Of a stretch of 12,349 nucleotides of DNA, positions 1 to 8,032 are shown piece after piece. The first letter of the stretch is position 1. Each line of letters opens with the position of its first letter. The translations under genes and the position numbers were made by a program. The notes under the pieces are model-generated. The model was not told where the DNA came from and did not search any database. It worked only from the letters and a program-made list of their open reading frames with translations. The stretch spans positions 1-12,349 of the forward strand of contig JAUXAJ010000147.1 of NCBI GenBank assembly GCA_030620005.1, given 5' to 3'. This DNA is from Promethearchaeota archaeon (GTDB lineage: Archaea; Asgardarchaeota; Lokiarchaeia; Sigynarchaeales; SOKP01).

Positions 1-1
1 T

Positions 2-2179
2 ATAACTTTAGGTATCCTTGATCGTCTTACATTGATTAACGATGTTACAGTACTACCTACAATTAAAGAAGAAATTTATGTGGGTGATGAAATATTATTT
101 AAATTTTCTTATATTGACGTATTGACAGGTGGAGCTATTACAGATCTCAGCGTACAATCTTATGTCTGGGAAAAATACGGCAGTGATGGTAATGTGTCGG
201 ATAGTGGTACAGGTACCTTAAAATTTAGCGCAAACAGTTACGTTTTAGATTTTGATACTCCAAACAAGAGCATCGGGGATTATTCTTTGAACGTTACTTT
301 AAATAAAGTAAATTATACTTCCAAGGTAGCAACAATTTTGTTGACAATCAATTATAGAAGAATTACTGTAAGTATGAGCGCAACTGGAATGGAGGGAACG
401 CGAATAACGGTGGTTAAAGGACAGCCCATCAAATTTTCACTCACACTAACAGATCCGACAAAATCATCCAGTTCTTCAAGTGGTGGGACCATCTCGACAC
501 AAGCATCTCCCCCTCTTACTGGGGCAACTGTAACCATGCATATCCTTGAATTAAACAGGACCTTTACTTTTACTGAAGTTAGTAACGGGATTTATGATTT
601 AACGATTGATACAACAGATCCGGATTATCAAGCGTTTTTTGCTCCCCAAACTCTCACGGCAAACATTACTGTTAAAAAAGACAATTATATCTCGCAAACG
701 ATGAGCATTACTATTGTTATTAACATGGAACAATGGCCCATTCCAGGATTTCCCACTTTCTATTTCTTATTAATCGTTAGTAGTATTCTTGCAGTGGTCG
801 GGAGTGTTCTTGGATATAGATATTATCAACAGTTGAAAATACCTAAATTTGTAAAGAAAGTTAGGGAAATGAAAGATTCAATTCAAGGATCCACGGAAAT
901 ACCAGAAACGATTTCAATCCCGAGTAAGGAAGTTTATGTTGTAAATATGGTAAGTGATTTATGGACGACTATAGAACTTTCGTTAGAGGAGATTTTAGAA
1001 ATCGAGGGTGTTAAAAAAAAAGTGTTGCCTAAATTAAAAAGAAAGACCTTCGAATCGGAAAGGAGCAGCGATCTCGTGCCACGCGGATTAATTCTAATGA
1101 GGTGGAACGAGAGAATAGGCACGGAAGTTGTGGCTAAATATCCGGAAGATATTGACATTACTGAAAAGACATTAATGCAAATTTACAGCACGCACGAATA
1201 CACAGGAGAATCAGGGATGATAAATTTGAGCGTTGGTGATTTGAATATAGCGTCGTATTATTCTGGTGAAGAAAAGGGATATTATTTAGTTTTAATTCTG
1301 AACATTGAAGACGATGCCGACGCCTACGAAAGTGGAATAGCAGATGCTTTACGGATTGTATTACAGAACATAAAAGACGAGGCTTACTTAAATTTGATAC
1401 CCTCCTTATTTCAACGATTAACCGTGTTTCCCTCATTAAACAACGAGCAGCTCCTTACGATTACTTATCAAGACGACGTAAAGCGAATGATCTTGAATCG
1501 TTTTAGAGAAGAGGGAACAATCGCGAAATCTGAATTAATGGTATGGCTAAAGGATGAATATAGAGAAGGCTTGGTCGATTTAGAGGGCGTATTAATTGAT
1601 CTCGTAAAAAGTGGAATAGTAAAACAAGTTTCAGTAAAGGGAATGCCCTCTGAAATTAACTTTTTAACCAGCGATCTTATCACATTACGGGTGCCGCCAG
1701 CTAAATTAATTAAAAATCCTGAAAGTAGTGGATTACCATCTCAATTTGCCAAGAAGTATTTAGATGAAGTTAAAAAGTTTTTCAAGTCTTATCGTCCAAC
1801 AGAAGAGGACAACGCTAAAATTATTAATATTTTAGTCAATCCACAGGTTTATTTAACATTCCAGCTATTACGAACAGCGATAGTTACAAAGAACGATCTT
1901 GAAAAGCTTAAAAAGAAAGGGGTTGATGATATTAGCGGTGTTCTAAAGAATCTTTGGGAATGCAACTTGATTAAAGTATTCCAAGTTAAAACCGGAATGG
2001 AGTATTACGCTCTCCTTTCGGATTTCTACATTGAATCAGTGTTTCCAAAATATATTTTAAAAGTTATTAAGGAAGCATATGAGCAAAAATCTAAGAACGA
2101 AAAAGTCTTGATTGAGTATTTGAATGTGCTGGAAGAATCCTATCTTGACTTAAAATCCCCGGAAAAATCAAAAGAATAA
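2..2179 (+). CDS. Membrane protein with Ig-like ectodomains, one TM helix and a longin-like plus winged-helix cytoplasmic region (5'-truncated)
   Basis: The reading frame is open from the first complete codon of the window, so the N-terminus lies upstream; the TTG at 32 is only the first start-like codon inside. Numbering from that TTG, residues about 7-107 and 110-230 look like two beta-rich Ig-like repeats, each beginning near a VGDE/VKGQ turn followed by FKF/IKFSL strands. They carry five N-x-S/T sequons (N54, N87, N94, N175, N211) and a Ser-rich linker (144-150), which fits an extracellular location. A single hydrophobic helix spans about 243-262, followed by a basic stretch (cytoplasmic side). 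Residues about 351-450 form an alpha/beta unit of longin/roadblock-like pattern, and about 482-560 and 572-680 look like two winged-helix modules. I infer a surface receptor or adhesin linked to a cytoplasmic interaction platform. The fold calls come from pattern only, and the function is unknown. Confidence 0.75.
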   Translation: MTLGILDRLTLINDVTVLPTIKEEIYVGDEILFKFSYIDVLTGGAITDLSVQSYVWEKYGSDGNVSDSGTGTLKFSANSYVLDFDTPNKSIGDYSLNVTLNKVNYTSKVATILLTINYRRITVSMSATGMEGTRITVVKGQPIKFSLTLTDPTKSSSSSSGGTISTQASPPLTGATVTMHILELNRTFTFTEVSNGIYDLTIDTTDPDYQAFFAPQTLTANITVKKDNYISQTMSITIVINMEQWPIPGFPTFYFLLIVSSILAVVGSVLGYRYYQQLKIPKFVKKVREMKDSIQGSTEIPETISIPSKEVYVVNMVSDLWTTIELSLEEILEIEGVKKKVLPKLKRKTFESERSSDLVPRGLILMRWNERIGTEVVAKYPEDIDITEKTLMQIYSTHEYTGESGMINLSVGDLNIASYYSGEEKGYYLVLILNIEDDADAYESGIADALRIVLQNIKDEAYLNLIPSLFQRLTVFPSLNNEQLLTITYQDDVKRMILNRFREEGTIAKSELMVWLKDEYREGLVDLEGVLIDLVKSGIVKQVSVKGMPSEINFLTSDLITLRVPPAKLIKNPESSGLPSQFAKKYLDEVKKFFKSYRPTEEDNAKIINILVNPQVYLTFQLLRTAIVTKNDLEKLKKKGVDDISGVLKNLWECNLIKVFQVKTGMEYYALLSDFYIESVFPKYILKVIKEAYEQKSKNEKVLIEYLNVLEESYLDLKSPEKSKE

Positions 2180-2187
2180 TTTATAAC

Positions 2188-2218
2188 TTTTTTCTATAGT
2201 TTATAATATCTATTTTTT
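2188..2218 (+). terminator. Oligo-T termination region after the membrane protein gene
   Basis: Two T6 tracts (2188-2193 and 2213-2218) start 9 bases after the stop codon, with no GC-rich hairpin. This matches the usual archaeal U-tract termination signal. Confidence 0.5.
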
Positions 2219-2270
2219 GATAATCTCTTTATCTAATGTTATTGTATTATCTTATCGAACGAAATAATTT

Positions 2271-2291
2271 AAAAAGTTGAAACTCGGTTTC
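2271..2291 (-). terminator. Hairpin plus T-tract after the phosphodiesterase gene
   Basis: Read on the minus strand, GAAAC-CGA-GTTTC (2291-2279) forms a 5-bp stem with a 3-base loop, followed by AAC and a T5 tract (2275-2271). It lies about 24 bases after the stop of the minus-strand phosphodiesterase gene, between convergent genes. The stem is short and mostly A/T, so the T-tract may matter more than the hairpin. Confidence 0.45.
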
Positions 2292-2314
2292 TATCCATTA
2301 CCAAACATTGTTTT

Positions 2315-3835
2315 CTACTTTTTTAAAAGTGATTTTCCAACGACGCTCCAATGAGGTTTAAAACCTAGCAGGTCTAGTAAAGTTGGAACCATATCTGTAG
2401 TTTTACAATAAGGTATCTGGAAATTAGGAACCTCAGGAGACCCCCCAATGATTAAGGGTACTGTCATTGATTTCTTAAGTGCAATGTCGTGAGAATAAGG
2501 ATAGGTTGCCATTGTTTGACCGTGTTCGTATCCAAATCCATACTCCCCGCTCGTGGATACTATTATGTCGCAAGCTCGAGGGTTTTTAAAATAGCGTGGA
2601 ATCTGGTCTATAATGCAAGGAAAATCAATTTGGTTTGTAGCGGCTAACCATTCGTCGATATCATGTAATTTACCATCTAAAACTTTTTGAGCTTCTTCGT
2701 TTTTATCGTATCCAAATAAATCCTCGTTATCAAAAGTGTATTTTGTTCTTTGCTTTTTTCCATGTCCCTCGTATTCGATTTGACCTTTTAAAATTTTTTT
2801 TAAATTGGTATATCGTCGTTCGAGATGAATTACACCCCTATCAGGTGTATTTTCATCGTCTCGATAATACATTAATTTCAAGCCGGGGATTTCCCATAGC
2901 GCTTCGAACAAATTAAGTTTTTTATGCCCTACCCCGCTGGGTTTGAAATTTTGTAATTGTTCGATAGTAGGGTGATGATGCCAAGTATCTCCCCGAAAAT
3001 TGAAAAATCCGACACAGCCAAAAGTTGCGTCAAAATCACCGACTACTCTTTTCGGAATATAAGGAATTAAGCCTTTTTCTTCGAAGAAAGGTTCGAGATC
3101 CCCCATGCTTTGAGCTTTATAGTTCCCGTGGTCTGAAATAATTGCTATCGCAGTCGAATCGTAATATCCAGTGTCCTTTAAGGTTTTAATTAATGATCCT
3201 ATGTACTCGTCAGATCTCAAGACTTCGCTAATATAATCTGGATGATTAAACCCTTTATGATGCATTAAATCGTCTGTTTTAGACAAATAGCCCACAGAGA
3301 CTCTTGGAACCTCACTTGTAGGAAAATATTTTTTCGGGTTCCTGAATGCTTCTTCTATAACTTTTAATACCATTACTGATTTGAATTCTTTAGGAGGTTG
3401 GAAAAGAGAACCACGATTTATTATGTTCATTGCGCTTAAAAAATTTCCTTCCCCCGCTTGTTCGAAAATCGTTTGAACATTGAGACCTAAATCTTTATTT
3501 AATTTTCCAACATGACTTCCTGCTCCTGAATTTCGAATAAAGGGCATTCTTTTGCTTTCTGATGGAGGGTCTGTTCGATTAACCCAATGATAAGTGGGGA
3601 TGCCGCTTCCTTCTTTAGTGTAATACCCAGAATAAGAACCAGTAATGATATTACTATAACAAGGAAATGTAATGCTTGGAAAAGATGTAATGCAATTCCC
3701 GCATGAAATTCCATTTTCTGATAATTGACCGATGTTGGGGAGCTTTCCTTGATTAAGAAACTCAAAAAAATGAGATGCGCGAACATCGTCGATTAAAATT
3801 AAAATTACCTGATTAACCTTAGCTTTAGAACTCAT
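2315..3835 (-). CDS. Alkaline phosphatase superfamily protein (type I phosphodiesterase / nucleotide pyrophosphatase-like)
   Basis: This 506-residue protein carries the two-metal site of the alkaline-phosphatase superfamily. An N-terminal beta strand ends in IDD (D16), and the probable nucleophile is Thr56 in SITFP. YLSKTDDLMHHKG supplies D188 and H192, SDHG supplies D235-H236, and a C-terminal His (H438 in GYEHG or H449 in YSHD) completes the site. The tail, TTDMVPTLLDLLGF at about 479-492, is the conserved closing motif of sulfatase/phosphodiesterase folds. There is no signal peptide or membrane helix, so a cytoplasmic location is inferred. Family members hydrolyse phosphodiesters, pyrophosphates or phosphonates, and the substrate cannot be read here. 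Residues about 265-420 form a long cap-like insertion rich in His and charged residues. The ATG is preferred because the frame upstream has no start before a stop, and a TATA-like box sits 34-42 bases upstream. The gene is transcribed divergently from the aSelBL gene. Confidence 0.88.
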   Translation of the reverse strand: MSSKAKVNQVILILIDDVRASHFFEFLNQGKLPNIGQLSENGISCGNCITSFPSITFPCYSNIITGSYSGYYTKEGSGIPTYHWVNRTDPPSESKRMPFIRNSGAGSHVGKLNKDLGLNVQTIFEQAGEGNFLSAMNIINRGSLFQPPKEFKSVMVLKVIEEAFRNPKKYFPTSEVPRVSVGYLSKTDDLMHHKGFNHPDYISEVLRSDEYIGSLIKTLKDTGYYDSTAIAIISDHGNYKAQSMGDLEPFFEEKGLIPYIPKRVVGDFDATFGCVGFFNFRGDTWHHHPTIEQLQNFKPSGVGHKKLNLFEALWEIPGLKLMYYRDDENTPDRGVIHLERRYTNLKKILKGQIEYEGHGKKQRTKYTFDNEDLFGYDKNEEAQKVLDGKLHDIDEWLAATNQIDFPCIIDQIPRYFKNPRACDIIVSTSGEYGFGYEHGQTMATYPYSHDIALKKSMTVPLIIGGSPEVPNFQIPYCKTTDMVPTLLDLLGFKPHWSVVGKSLLKK

Positions 3836-3868
3836 GATAATTTTACGTTTAATTGGTTTAATTTTAAG

Positions 3869-3877
3869 TTATATATG
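3869..3877 (-). promoter_or_regulatory. TATA-like box for the phosphodiesterase gene
   Basis: On the minus strand CATATATAA lies 34-42 bases before the ATG at 3835, preceded by an A-rich BRE-like stretch. Archaeal spacing would put the transcription start about 10 bases before the ATG. No Shine-Dalgarno sequence is visible, consistent with a leaderless or near-leaderless mRNA. Confidence 0.5.
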
Positions 3878-4087
3878 AATGTTTTTTAACTATAATTAAG
3901 ATTTGTCGTATAAATATACATGATTTGAAATAAATAAATGCTATTTGAAATATAGGCAAGTCGCTGAGTTCAAAATTTTAGATGTGTTTTTAAAATTTTA
4001 AAAGAATGGTTTCCAAACCCCTTTATCTAAGGTTAATGTATGAACTCTTTCAATTAAATGCATTAAACTCTTATTTTATTTCTAACC

Positions 4088-4099
4088 ATAAAATTTATG
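4088..4099 (+). promoter_or_regulatory. Possible TATA box for the aSelBL gene
   Basis: ATAAAATTTATG, preceded by AACC, lies about 26-37 bases before the ATG at 4125. No Shine-Dalgarno sequence lies between, so the mRNA would have only a few leader bases. The box is weak and the assignment rests on position. Confidence 0.3.
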
Positions 4100-4124
4100 T
4101 TTTGCGATGAGTTTTATTTATTAA

Positions 4125-5222
4125 ATGAGTGAAGTTAAAGAACAAAATTTTATTGTGGGAATTTTTGGGGAAAATTCTCAACAAACAAAGTTAATTGGAC
4201 AAGCATTAGGAGCTCCAGGTACTAAATCTGACATTCAATTTTATAACAGATTAGATTCTAGCTCAGGTCACGTCTTTTGCGCATTAACCCCTATCGATTA
4301 TCCTGATAAAATAAGGCCTTTTTTCCAAGTATTAACGATCTCAAACATTCACTTACTTGTTATTGATTTAAACATTGGCTTAAACGCGGTAATTGGCGAA
4401 ATTCTCGTTGGTGTTGATATATATCGTCAATTATTTGATACGAGGGCTTTAATAATAATTGCTGGAATAAGTTCAAAAACAGAGTGGAAATTGGCAAAGA
4501 CTAAAAAGAGAATTAAAGAGATACTTAATACTACAAGCTTGAAAGGTACTGAAATTATTGACTTAAGGACAAAAGAGGATTACGAAAAGATTAAGAAGAA
4601 AGTTATTGAGACAGGTTTAATTTTACACAAACCAGAATATAAGAAAAATTCCTACGCTAAAATATTAATAGATCACGCATTTCCAGTGAAAGGGATTGGT
4701 ACAGTGATATTAGGTGTAGTTAAAAGAGGTAATATTAACACAAGTCAAATGGTTGAAATCGTTGGATATAATGGTCCAAATAAAAAAGTAATTATAAGAA
4801 ATATTCAAAAGCACGATAGAGATTTTAAAACTGCATGGGAAGGAGATAGAGTTGGTCTTGCCTTAAAAGGCAACATATCCCCGGATGATCTTAGCAGAGA
4901 TAATTTAATTGTATCACAAGGTGTATTTAAACAAGAAAAAGAAATAAAAGCAGAAGTTTATATAAATAATTTTTATAAACCTAAAAAAGGATTCATTAAA
5001 CCAGGGGATGGAATTCAGTATAATGGATTAGTAGAACTAAAAAATTCTCCACTAAAATTTATAGATGGTGAAGAATTAATACCTGGGAAATCAGGAATAG
5101 CAACATTAAAGTTTGATAAACCTCTTGTTCACGATGGGACAGGATTACAAGGGATAATTTCTGAATTCACTCGTTTTGACAATAAATTAAGAATTGTTGG
5201 GCATTTTATTCAATTAAAATAA
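4125..5222 (+). CDS. SelB-like elongation factor with degenerate GTPase domain (aSelBL family)
   Basis: The 365 residues follow the plan of translational GTPases of the SelB/EF1A type: a G-like domain (about 8-170), then beta-barrel domains II (about 176-267) and III (about 272-365). Domain II retains VKGIGTVILGVVKRG and the EGDRVGLALKG segment typical of these factors. All nucleotide motifs are lost. The P-loop position reads GIFGENSQQT (12-21) without the GKT/S, the DxPGH position reads DYPDK (58-62), and the NKxD position reads AGIS (about 113-116). There is no C-terminal SECIS-binding extension. This matches the published description of archaeal aSelBL proteins, which occur outside selenocysteine users and often have disrupted G domains while keeping tRNA- and ribosome-facing surfaces. 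Function is unknown: tRNA binding without GTP hydrolysis is an inference. The start is fixed by an in-frame TAA directly before the ATG. Confidence 0.82.
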   Translation: MSEVKEQNFIVGIFGENSQQTKLIGQALGAPGTKSDIQFYNRLDSSSGHVFCALTPIDYPDKIRPFFQVLTISNIHLLVIDLNIGLNAVIGEILVGVDIYRQLFDTRALIIIAGISSKTEWKLAKTKKRIKEILNTTSLKGTEIIDLRTKEDYEKIKKKVIETGLILHKPEYKKNSYAKILIDHAFPVKGIGTVILGVVKRGNINTSQMVEIVGYNGPNKKVIIRNIQKHDRDFKTAWEGDRVGLALKGNISPDDLSRDNLIVSQGVFKQEKEIKAEVYINNFYKPKKGFIKPGDGIQYNGLVELKNSPLKFIDGEELIPGKSGIATLKFDKPLVHDGTGLQGIISEFTRFDNKLRIVGHFIQLK

Positions 5223-5263
5223 TAATTGAATTTCAAATTTCAGAACTATATATTCCCTAACAC

Positions 5264-5268
5264 TTTTT
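5264..5268 (+). terminator. Short T-tract after the aSelBL gene
   Basis: A T5 tract about 40 bases past the stop, with no hairpin, is the only termination-like signal on the plus strand before the convergent aconitase gene. Confidence 0.25.
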
Positions 5269-5304
5269 ACATAAAGAGAAGGTGCTTTCTTGAGTGGTCA
5301 GGGT

Positions 5305-5311
5305 AAAAAAA
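5305..5311 (-). terminator. T7 tract at the end of the TCA gene cluster
   Basis: On the minus strand CCTC is followed by T7, 14 bases after the aconitase stop codon. This fits a U-tract terminator for the aconitase transcript and possibly for the whole three-gene unit. Confidence 0.5.
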
Positions 5312-5324
5312 GAGGATAATAAAT

Positions 5325-7997
5325 TTATTTATTATACAAAATTTTTCTTAAAACAGAATGAAGAATGCCTCCGTTATGATAATACTCTATATCGACTGAC
5401 GTATCTAACCTAGCAATTACTTGAAATGAAATTTCCTTACCATCTTTTTTCTTAGCAATTACTTTTAGTTCTGCTAAGGGCAGGATATCTTTAATTCCTT
5501 CAATTTCATAGATTTCTTTCCCATCTAAACCCAACACGCTTGCATTCTCACCTTCTTTGAATTGAAGGGGCAATACTCCCATTCCTACAAGATTGCTCCT
5601 GTGGATTCTTTCAAAGGATTCTGCGATAACTGCTTTCACGCCTTGGAGGTGTGTTCCTTTTGCAGCCCAATCGCGTGAGCTGCCCATCCCATAATCTTTT
5701 CCAGCTATGATAATTAATGAAATTTTTTCTTCCATGTATCTCATTGCAGCGTCATGAATCGGCATTATTTCTCCAGAAAGGTGGAACTTTGTCCAACCTC
5801 CTTCTTTATTCACAAGTTTATTCCTTATTCGTATGTTTCCAAAAGTGCCCCTCATCATGATTTCGTGATTACCCCTTCTTGACCCAAAAGAATTAAAATT
5901 TTTAGGTTCAATTCCTTGAGATATTAAGTATTTTCCTGCGGGCATATCTTCTGGAATTACTCCAGCTGGAGAAATGTGGTCAGTTGTTACGTTATCCCCT
6001 AAAAGAGCTAGACATCTTGCATTTATCAAGTCTGTTAACTGGGGCAAGTCTGATGGAAAATCAACAAAAAATGGAGGTTCTCTGATATAGGTTGATTTAT
6101 CTTCCCATTGATAAATCTCATCTTTGGAAGGGTTTAAATCATTCCAAAACCCCTCTCCTTTAAATAATTCACCATACTCTTCATTAAATAATTGTGGGGT
6201 GAGAAATTTATCAATAATTTTTTGGATTTCTTCATTGCTGGGCCAAATGTCCTTTAAATATACAGATTCTCCATTCGAATCAACTCCTAAAGGTTCATCT
6301 TCCATGTTAATTGCAACGGTACCAGCTAAAGCAAAAGCAACAACTAATAATGGAGAAGCTAGGTAATTGGCCTTTACATGAGGATTAATGCGCCCTTCAA
6401 AGTTTCTATTACCGCTAAGAACTGCCGCAGCCACAAAATCATTTTTTTCTATTTTTTTCACGAACTCTGCAGTTAAAGGCCCACTGTTTCCGATACAAGT
6501 CGTACATCCATAACCAACCAAATGAAACCCTAATTTTTCTAAATATTTCGTTAGTCCCGCTTCATTCAAATAAACCCATACTACCCTGGATCCTGGTGCG
6601 AAACTTGTTTTTACGAAATCTTTGACTTGTAACCCTTTCTCAACAGCTTTTTTTGCCAATAAACCTGCCCCAACCATTGCTGAAGGATTTGATGTGTTAG
6701 TGCACGAAGTTATGGCGGCAATAACAACGGAACCATGTTGTAAGGTATCACCTTTCGATATGTTATCAATTTCATCTTGTTTATTAAATAAGCCTTTCAT
6801 GTGTTCGATAAAAGTAGTTTTCATTTCTCTAAGCGGTATCCTATCTTGTGGCCGTTTTGGTCCAGCTAAACTCTTTTCAACTTCACTAAGATTAAATTCT
6901 AAATTCTCGCTATATTGCGGTGTTGGAGCATCATCAGAATAATATAGCCCCATTATTTTCAAGTATTGCTCAATAAATTCAACATGTTCCTTAGTTCTAC
7001 CACTTGAAATGATACTTTTTAGGGTTTCCTCGTCAACTGGAAAGAAACCCATAGTGGCTCCATATTCTGGCGCCATATTGGCAATAGTCGCTCGATCAGC
7101 AAGATTAAGCTTTTTTAAGCTTGGTCCATAAAATTCCACGAATTTTCCGACAACACCATGATTTCTGAGAATTTGAGTTACTCTAAGAACGACATCAGTA
7201 GCAGTGACTCCTTCGTTTACATCACCAACAAGTTTAACACCGACCACTTCTGGTATGGTCATGTAGTAAGGTTGCCCTAATAATACCGCTTCAGCTTCAA
7301 TACCACCAACGCCCCAACCTAAAACTCCTAAACCATTAATCATTGTTGTGTGAGAATCAGTTCCGATCAATGTGTCTGGAAAAGCAGTTTTTTCGCCTTT
7401 AACCTCCTTTAAGTGCACGACTGAAGCGAGATATTCCAAATTAATTTGATGACAAATCCCTTTACTAGTAGGCACAACTCGAAAGTTATCAAAAACTGAT
7501 TGTGCCCATTTTAAGAATAGATACCGCTCATTATTTCGTTCAAATTCCTTCTTTTCATTTAACTCTTGAGATTCCTTGGTTCCATAAAAATCAACTTGTA
7601 TTGAATGATCTATTATTAAATCCGCCGGGATTATTGGGTTAATTTTCGAGGGGTTACCGCCTGCTCGTTGCATGGCTGATCTTAATGCAGCAAGATCGAC
7701 AATAGCAGGAACACCTGTGAAATCTTGAAGTAAAACTCTGGAGGGTATATAGGGAATTTCCTTTTTAAGTTCGTCATTAGGAAGCCAATTAGAAAGTGCA
7801 AGAACATTTTCTTTAGTTACAACCTGCCCATCTAAATTTCTAATTACATTTTCAAGCAAGATTTTTAATGAATATGGCAAATTCTCAATATTTCCTAACT
7901 CTAAATCTTTTAACTTATGGAGATTATAAATTGAAACTGATCCAAAATTAGTGTGAATAATTTCCCTTATTTGATCTTTAATTGAATCATGTTTCAT
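5325..7997 (-). CDS. acnA: Aconitate hydratase A
   Basis: This enzyme isomerises citrate and isocitrate through cis-aconitate in the cytoplasm, using a [4Fe-4S] cluster. The 890-residue length is that of the AcnA/IRP1 type. The cluster ligands are visible: C432 in AITSCTNTSNPS, and C498 and C501 in GYGCTTCIGNSG. Other family signatures are VLLQDFTGVPA (88-98), GTDSHTTM (212-219), SRRGNHEIMMRGTF (706-719) at the start of the swivelling C-terminal domain, and GKDYGMGSSRDWAAKG (766-781) with the catalytic serine region. Nothing is missing or broken. The gene starts 35 bases after the fumarase stop on the same strand, so co-transcription is likely. No clear Shine-Dalgarno sequence precedes the ATG. 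AcnA proteins can act as iron-sensing RNA binders in other organisms, but nothing here shows that. Confidence 0.97.
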   Translation of the reverse strand: MKHDSIKDQIREIIHTNFGSVSIYNLHKLKDLELGNIENLPYSLKILLENVIRNLDGQVVTKENVLALSNWLPNDELKKEIPYIPSRVLLQDFTGVPAIVDLAALRSAMQRAGGNPSKINPIIPADLIIDHSIQVDFYGTKESQELNEKKEFERNNERYLFLKWAQSVFDNFRVVPTSKGICHQINLEYLASVVHLKEVKGEKTAFPDTLIGTDSHTTMINGLGVLGWGVGGIEAEAVLLGQPYYMTIPEVVGVKLVGDVNEGVTATDVVLRVTQILRNHGVVGKFVEFYGPSLKKLNLADRATIANMAPEYGATMGFFPVDEETLKSIISSGRTKEHVEFIEQYLKIMGLYYSDDAPTPQYSENLEFNLSEVEKSLAGPKRPQDRIPLREMKTTFIEHMKGLFNKQDEIDNISKGDTLQHGSVVIAAITSCTNTSNPSAMVGAGLLAKKAVEKGLQVKDFVKTSFAPGSRVVWVYLNEAGLTKYLEKLGFHLVGYGCTTCIGNSGPLTAEFVKKIEKNDFVAAAVLSGNRNFEGRINPHVKANYLASPLLVVAFALAGTVAINMEDEPLGVDSNGESVYLKDIWPSNEEIQKIIDKFLTPQLFNEEYGELFKGEGFWNDLNPSKDEIYQWEDKSTYIREPPFFVDFPSDLPQLTDLINARCLALLGDNVTTDHISPAGVIPEDMPAGKYLISQGIEPKNFNSFGSRRGNHEIMMRGTFGNIRIRNKLVNKEGGWTKFHLSGEIMPIHDAAMRYMEEKISLIIIAGKDYGMGSSRDWAAKGTHLQGVKAVIAESFERIHRSNLVGMGVLPLQFKEGENASVLGLDGKEIYEIEGIKDILPLAELKVIAKKKDGKEISFQVIARLDTSVDIEYYHNGGILHSVLRKILYNK

Positions 7998-8032
7998 GTT
8001 ATTCGTATTATTTAAAATTTCACATCACTTTA

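Larger units (their letters stand above)
3836..4124. promoter_or_regulatory. Divergent intergenic regulatory region
   Basis: This gap separates two divergent genes and holds no convincing ORF. Besides the two promoters it has a direct repeat, ATTTGAAATA at 3923-3932 and again at 3943-3952, exactly 20 bases apart, and an inverted repeat GGTTT-CC-AAACC at 4008-4019. Either could bind a regulator serving one or both genes, but AT-rich DNA makes chance repeats common. Confidence 0.3.

Noticed and set aside
32..34. TTG as the start of the left-edge gene
   Set aside because: The frame is open to the first bases of the window, and the preceding codons read as the same beta-rich protein, so the gene is truncated by the window edge.
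4125..5222. Use as evidence for selenocysteine coding
   Set aside because: The aSelBL family is found in archaea that do not use selenocysteine. No tRNA-Sec or in-frame UGA gene was seen in the window.
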